NCBI GenBank assembly: GCA_902495245.1
Contig: CABUWI010000004.1
Span: forward strand, 124,001 to 188,000
DNA: 64,000 nt
Origin: an uncultured Porphyromonadaceae bacterium
Lineage (GTDB): Bacteria > Bacteroidota > Bacteroidia > Bacteroidales > Muribaculaceae
Direction: 5' to 3'
Numbering within the stretch: the stretch's first letter is position 1; each line of letters starts with the position of its first letter. The position numbers were made by a program, and so were the translations under genes. This document shows, piece by piece, positions 60,463 to 64,000 of the stretch. The notes beneath the pieces are model-generated. The model was not told the origin of the DNA, searched no databases, and saw nothing but the letters and a program-made list of their open reading frames with translations.

Positions 60463-61842
60463 TTATTTGGAGGTGATGAAAATCGAATTGGACTGACGGT
60501 TGACGGTTATAGAGACAATGGCGTCAGACGAGAGTGCATTCATTTCGGCTTCGGTAACTTCCTTGCCGTTGACGAAGATTTTTTTGTTTCCCGCAGGGGC
60601 AGACGCAGCCTTCGACGACGAGAATTCCTCGAGATTGAAGGGAATCTCCAGGCCGTTGACTGTCAGGGTCATGGCCGACGGTTTTTTGTCGGCCGCCGCA
60701 ACGGGGAAGGAGGCGGTAATTACGGCCGCGCCGTTTGTGAGGCTCGTATGCATCGAGTTTTCGCGGTAGGTCTTGTGGCCGACCTTAAGAGTTGCGCCTG
60801 AAACCGTGAGGGTGTTGCCGAAATTCTCGCCGGTTACGGTTACGGTGGTGTGCTTTGATTGGGCGTTGACGCTGATGTCCGTAACCCGGTAGCGTTGCAC
60901 TTTGATTTTGTCGTCCGGAAGTTTTTCGCTACTTTTGCCGACGGAAATGTCGCTGCTGCCGATTGTAGACACTGCAGCGCGTACGGCGGGCACGGTGGCC
61001 ACGCCGAGTGCCAACGAGAGCATCGGCACGAGTGCAAGGGCTTTCAGTTTTCGGCCCGCACCGCTTTTTTCTTTGTACATCATGGTGATACGTTTTTTAA
61101 GTTTACTATGATTCAGGCTGTTGGCTAAGGACGGGAATCTCGCGCCAACAGCTTTTTTTATCAATAACCGCTGGTATGCCTGAATGTCATATCCGCTTTC
61201 GATTACGGCCAGGTCGGCCTGGTATTCGTGAACGAGCATCAGGTCGTCGCGCATGAGCCACGCAACGGGGTTGAACCAGTTGACCATGCAGACAGCCTGC
61301 GCAATCAGCAGGTCGATGCGATGGCGTGCGGCGATGTGTTTCAGCTCGTGTGCGGCAATGGCCGCATAATTGTTTTCATAGTCTTTCTCGCTCATGACCA
61401 CATAGCGCCGCCAGCTGAAGGGGGCAAATTTGTCATTGCCGGTCAGCACAAGGGTGTAACCGTCTTTTTCAATCTTTCTGCCAAAGCGGACAACGGCGCC
61501 CAAGCGAATCCACGTGATGAGCGTGCGGGCGCCGACCGCGGCCATGCCGGCAATGAAAAGCCAAATCAGGGCCGTGGCCCAGAGCGAAGAGTTGGCAGTC
61601 GCGACAACGCCGCCAACGATTTTAAGTCCGTTAAAGGTCGTCAGGGCGGGTGCGGCGTGCCGGGGCAGTTCTTCAAAAGCCGACATCAGCAACGGTGCGA
61701 GAAACGACACGGCATATATTGCCAACAGCACTCCGCGGTTAAAACGCGGCTGATTTTCGCGCGCAAGCAATACCCGATAAGACAGATAAAGCACGCTAAG
61801 CAACAGGCCGCTGATTATGGAATAAGCAAGAAACGCGCCCAT
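60463..61842 (-). CDS. BlaR1-like M56 metallopeptidase (sensor)
   Basis: 459 residues. Four N-terminal helices (about 5-25, 37-56, 85-108 and near 285) frame the M56 protease. The zinc site is AAHELKHIAARH (HExxH) with the third ligand in HEYQADLAVIESGYDIQAYQRLL. After the last helix a periplasmic region of about 170 residues follows. It has no penicillin-binding domain; its end, KKIFVNGKEVTEAEMNALSSDAIVSITV, resembles a TonB-plug-like module used in Bacteroidetes M56 proteins. It would sense an envelope signal and cleave the partner BlaI repressor encoded just upstream. Confidence 0.88.
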   Translation of the reverse strand: MGAFLAYSIISGLLLSVLYLSYRVLLARENQPRFNRGVLLAIYAVSFLAPLLMSAFEELPRHAAPALTTFNGLKIVGGVVATANSSLWATALIWLFIAGMAAVGARTLITWIRLGAVVRFGRKIEKDGYTLVLTGNDKFAPFSWRRYVVMSEKDYENNYAAIAAHELKHIAARHRIDLLIAQAVCMVNWFNPVAWLMRDDLMLVHEYQADLAVIESGYDIQAYQRLLIKKAVGARFPSLANSLNHSKLKKRITMMYKEKSGAGRKLKALALVPMLSLALGVATVPAVRAAVSTIGSSDISVGKSSEKLPDDKIKVQRYRVTDISVNAQSKHTTVTVTGENFGNTLTVSGATLKVGHKTYRENSMHTSLTNGAAVITASFPVAAADKKPSAMTLTVNGLEIPFNLEEFSSSKAASAPAGNKKIFVNGKEVTEAEMNALSSDAIVSITVNRQSNSIFITSK

Positions 61843-61847
61843 TTTTC

Positions 61848-62225
61848 CTATTTTCCTTTGCGCTCCACAAGGCGGAGCAATTCTTTTAATTCGTCGGCCG
61901 TAAGCTTGTCTTCCTCGACGAGAGAGGACACGGCGCCATAGTAACTTCCGCCGAAATAGTTCTTTATGAAATTGCCGAAACTGCGGCTGCGGAAATATTC
62001 TTTGTCAACGGTTGCATAATAGCGGAATGAGCCTGCGGCTTCGTTATGCGACACGAAACCCTTTGTCTCCAGACGGCGCACCACGGTCGAGACAGTGTTG
62101 AAATGCGGTCGGGGCTTGGGGTAGAATTCAACCAGCCGGCTGATTGAGATGGGGCCGTGGGCCCACAGCAGCTGCATCAGTTCTTCCTCTTTCGGGGTAA
62201 GTTTCTCTTTCGTTGATTTAGTCAT
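61848..62225 (-). CDS. BlaI/MecI-family transcriptional repressor
   Basis: 125 residues starting at MTKSTKEKLTPKEEELMQLLW; the frame is open 21 codons upstream into the operators. The winged helix contains HGPISISRLVEFYPKPRPHFNTVSTVVRRLETKGFVSHNEAAGSFRYYATV, the standard BlaI pattern, and the C-terminal dimerization helices follow (DKLTADELKELLRLVE). The partner protease gene begins 5 nt after its stop. Two operator dyads in its own promoter point to autorepression. Confidence 0.92.
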   Translation of the reverse strand: MTKSTKEKLTPKEEELMQLLWAHGPISISRLVEFYPKPRPHFNTVSTVVRRLETKGFVSHNEAAGSFRYYATVDKEYFRSRSFGNFIKNYFGGSYYGAVSSLVEEDKLTADELKELLRLVERKGK

Positions 62226-62279
62226 AACTATTTTTGTAGTTTGTGCTGCAAAGTTAGCAACTATTTTTGTAGTTACAAA
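62226..62279 (-). promoter_or_regulatory. blaI-M56 promoter with two BlaI operator dyads
   Basis: The minus-strand promoter has -7 TAACTTTG (62249-62256) and -33 TTTG (62276-62279) with a 19 bp spacer. The perfect dyad AACTA-N6-TAGTT occurs at 62226-62241 (leader, ending at the ATG) and 62259-62274 (inside the spacer), 33 bp apart, three helical turns. Confidence 0.82.
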
Positions 62280-62357
62280 CGTTGGCATGCAGATTTAACA
62301 AATTTTAATCATTCAGACCGATTTTAGCCGAATATAGGAAATATGAACTGAAATGCG

Positions 62358-62365
62358 TAACTTTG
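62358..62365 (+). promoter_or_regulatory. -7 box of the AspT/YidE-type transporter
   Basis: TAACTTTG ending 9 nt before the ATG at 62375; divergent from the BlaI promoter. Confidence 0.5.
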
Positions 62366-62374
62366 CAGCGCTTT

Positions 62375-64000
62375 ATGGAATGGCTCGACTCACTATTCGT
62401 TGACCACTCGCCGCTGCAGGCGGTGATTGTTATCTCGGTGATTATCGCCTTAGGCCTCGGTTTGGGTAAAATCAAGGTCATGGGGGTGTCGCTGGGCGTA
62501 ACGTTCGTGTTCTTCGTCGGCATTCTGGCCGGGCATCTCGGTTTTTCGATAGACCCGCAGATGCTTCAATATGCCCAGAGCTTCGGCCTGGTGCTGTTTG
62601 TCTACGAACTGGGCCTGAAAGTGGGCCCGGGCTTCTTCGCGTCGTTCCGCTCGGGCGGCATCAAGCTCAACATGCTGGGACTGGCCACGGTGCTGTTAGG
62701 CACGCTGATGGCCGTTGGCATCTCGCTGATATGGCACATTCCGATGGGCGACATGGTGGGCATTCTCTGCGGCGCCACGACCAACACCCCGGCCCTGGGC
62801 GCCGCCCAGGAAACGCTGACCCAGCTGGGCCGGCCCGCGGCCGGCGCGGCGCTGAGCTGCGCCGTAACCTACCCGCTGGGCGTCGTGGGCGTGATTCTCG
62901 CGTTCATAATCACCCGCAAGCTCTTTGCCAAACCGGCCGACATGTGCAGCCACGTCAGCGAGGAGTCCAACCATACCTACATCGCCACTTTTCTGGTGCA
63001 TAACCCCGGAGTGTTCGACCGCCCCGTGCGCGAAGTGGCGGCCTTTGCGCCCCACAAGTTCGTGATTTCGCGCCTGTGGCACGACGGCAAGGTGGAGATT
63101 CCCACTTCCGAAACCATCATTCACAAGGGCGATCGCCTGCTCATCGTAACGACCGATGCCGACGCCCCGGCGCTGACCGTGCTTTTCGGCGAGCAGGAAA
63201 AGAAAGACTGGAACGCCGAAAACATTGACTGGAACGCCATTGACAGCTCGCTGATTTCGAAGCACGTAATCGTTACCCGCCCCGAGATAAACGGCAAACG
63301 CCTCGGCTCGCTGAAACTGCGCAACAGCTACGGCATCAACATTTCGCGCGTATTGCGCTCGGGCGTGCAGCTGCTGGCCACGCCGGAGCTGGTGCTGCAG
63401 ATGGGCGACCGCCTCACGGTCGTTGGCGAGGCCAAGGCCATCGAGAACGTCGAGAAGCTGCTGGGCAACGTGGCCACCGACCTGCGCGAGCCCAATCTGG
63501 CGGCCATCTTCATCGGCATGGTGCTCGGCCTGATTCTCGGCTCGGTACCCTTCTTCATTCCGGGCATCGAAACGCCCGTGCGCCTCGGCCTTGCCGGCGG
63601 CCCAATCATTGTCGGGCTGCTGATAGGCTCGTTCGGTCCGCGGCTCCATCTGGTTACCTACACCACCCGCTCGGCCAACCTGATGCTGCGCGGCATCGGC
63701 CTGTCGCTCTTTCTTGCCTGCCTGGGCCTGAGCTCGGGCGCCGACTTCCTCGAAACCGTCATGACGGGCGACGGCCCCGTGTGGATTGCCGTCGGCTTCC
63801 TACTCACGGTCATTCCGGTGCTCATCATGGCCGTGCCGGCCATGCACGTGTTCCGCCTCGGGTTCGGCGAGACGTGCGGCATGCTTGCCGGCGCCATGGC
63901 CAACCCGATGGCGCTGAGCTATGCCAACGACGAATGCGACGGCGACGACCCCGCAGTGGCCTACGCGACGGTCTATCCCGTGTCGATGTTCGTGCGCGTA
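62375..64000 (+). CDS. AspT/YidE/YbjL-family transporter, 5' part (3' end outside window)
   Basis: 542 residues visible. The N-terminal membrane half (about 15-185) carries GATTNTPALGAAQETL and the family's VYELGLKVGPGFFASF. Two soluble TrkA-C (RCK-C) domains follow at about 200-275 and 290-375 (EVAAFAPHKFVISRL, GDRLLIVTTD; LGSLKLRNSYGINISRVLR, GDRLTVVGE). The second membrane half begins at about 385 (PNLAAIFIGMVLGLILG, GLAGGPIIVGLLIG) and contains GAMANPMALSYAND before the edge. These are putative exchangers of small amino or organic acids. It is divergent from blaI. Confidence 0.9.
   Translation, partial: MEWLDSLFVDHSPLQAVIVISVIIALGLGLGKIKVMGVSLGVTFVFFVGILAGHLGFSIDPQMLQYAQSFGLVLFVYELGLKVGPGFFASFRSGGIKLNMLGLATVLLGTLMAVGISLIWHIPMGDMVGILCGATTNTPALGAAQETLTQLGRPAAGAALSCAVTYPLGVVGVILAFIITRKLFAKPADMCSHVSEESNHTYIATFLVHNPGVFDRPVREVAAFAPHKFVISRLWHDGKVEIPTSETIIHKGDRLLIVTTDADAPALTVLFGEQEKKDWNAENIDWNAIDSSLISKHVIVTRPEINGKRLGSLKLRNSYGINISRVLRSGVQLLATPELVLQMGDRLTVVGEAKAIENVEKLLGNVATDLREPNLAAIFIGMVLGLILGSVPFFIPGIETPVRLGLAGGPIIVGLLIGSFGPRLHLVTYTTRSANLMLRGIGLSLFLACLGLSSGADFLETVMTGDGPVWIAVGFLLTVIPVLIMAVPAMHVFRLGFGETCGMLAGAMANPMALSYANDECDGDDPAVAYATVYPVSMFVRV

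Overview
The window looks like a chromosomal segment of a Bacteroidales bacterium, probably of the Muribaculaceae/Prevotella side of the order (the family is an inference). Evidence: many Bacteroidetes-type promoters (-7 box TAnnTTTG, several with a TTTG -33 box 19-20 bp upstream), SusC/TonB-type receptors, Bacteroidales lipoprotein signals, a type IX-like C-terminal tail, 2-oxoacid:ferredoxin oxidoreductase, an S16 protein with a long Ala/Glu/Lys tail, and families typical of the order (DUF5723, DUF3316, LptD-like OstA). By eye it is fairly GC-rich, with AT-rich intergenic DNA. No phage, transposase, integrase or CRISPR array was seen.

1-5.3 kb: the 5' part of parC, diverging from tRNA-Ser(TGA) through interleaved promoters; then a histidine kinase/response regulator pair divergent from a TonB-dependent receptor, with a phased direct repeat between them that is probably the regulator's binding site. 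5.3-17 kb: a cell-surface block on the minus strand. One transcript carries a lipoprotein, a DUF5723 barrel and a MACPF (perforin-like) lipoprotein; the next carries two large GLUG-repeat lipoproteins, one with an inserted helical domain and hydrophobic hairpin. 17-25 kb: a secreted multidomain protein with a type IX-like tail, a Ser-type sulfatase, rsmG, a DUF486 membrane protein, a metallo-beta-lactamase-fold hydrolase, a PorT-like barrel and class I fumarase, ending in a large nested inverted repeat.

25-36.6 kb: korAB, an HdeD-like protein, a membrane-bound AraC regulator, a five-gene overlapping operon (DUF3316 barrel, S41 peptidase lipoprotein, metal-chelate ABC importer), ygbA, a Sua5-type tRNA t6A synthase and rpsP. 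36.7-45.3 kb: a carboxylate-uptake operon (DASS symporter, porin, CstA), parE, and a glycosyltransferase plus polysaccharide flippase. 45.4-51 kb: an RND tripartite efflux operon, followed by initiator tRNA-fMet. 51-60.3 kb: small lipoproteins, the agmatine-to-putrescine pathway (aguA, aguB) led by a small acidic protein, an lptD-metX-hom run of overlapping genes and an orphan gene. 60.4-64 kb: a BlaI/BlaR1-like pair with two operator dyads, and an AspT/YidE-type transporter cut by the window edge.

Recurring themes are cell-envelope functions and extremely short 5' leaders: in at least eight genes the -7 box ends only 4-9 nt before the ATG.
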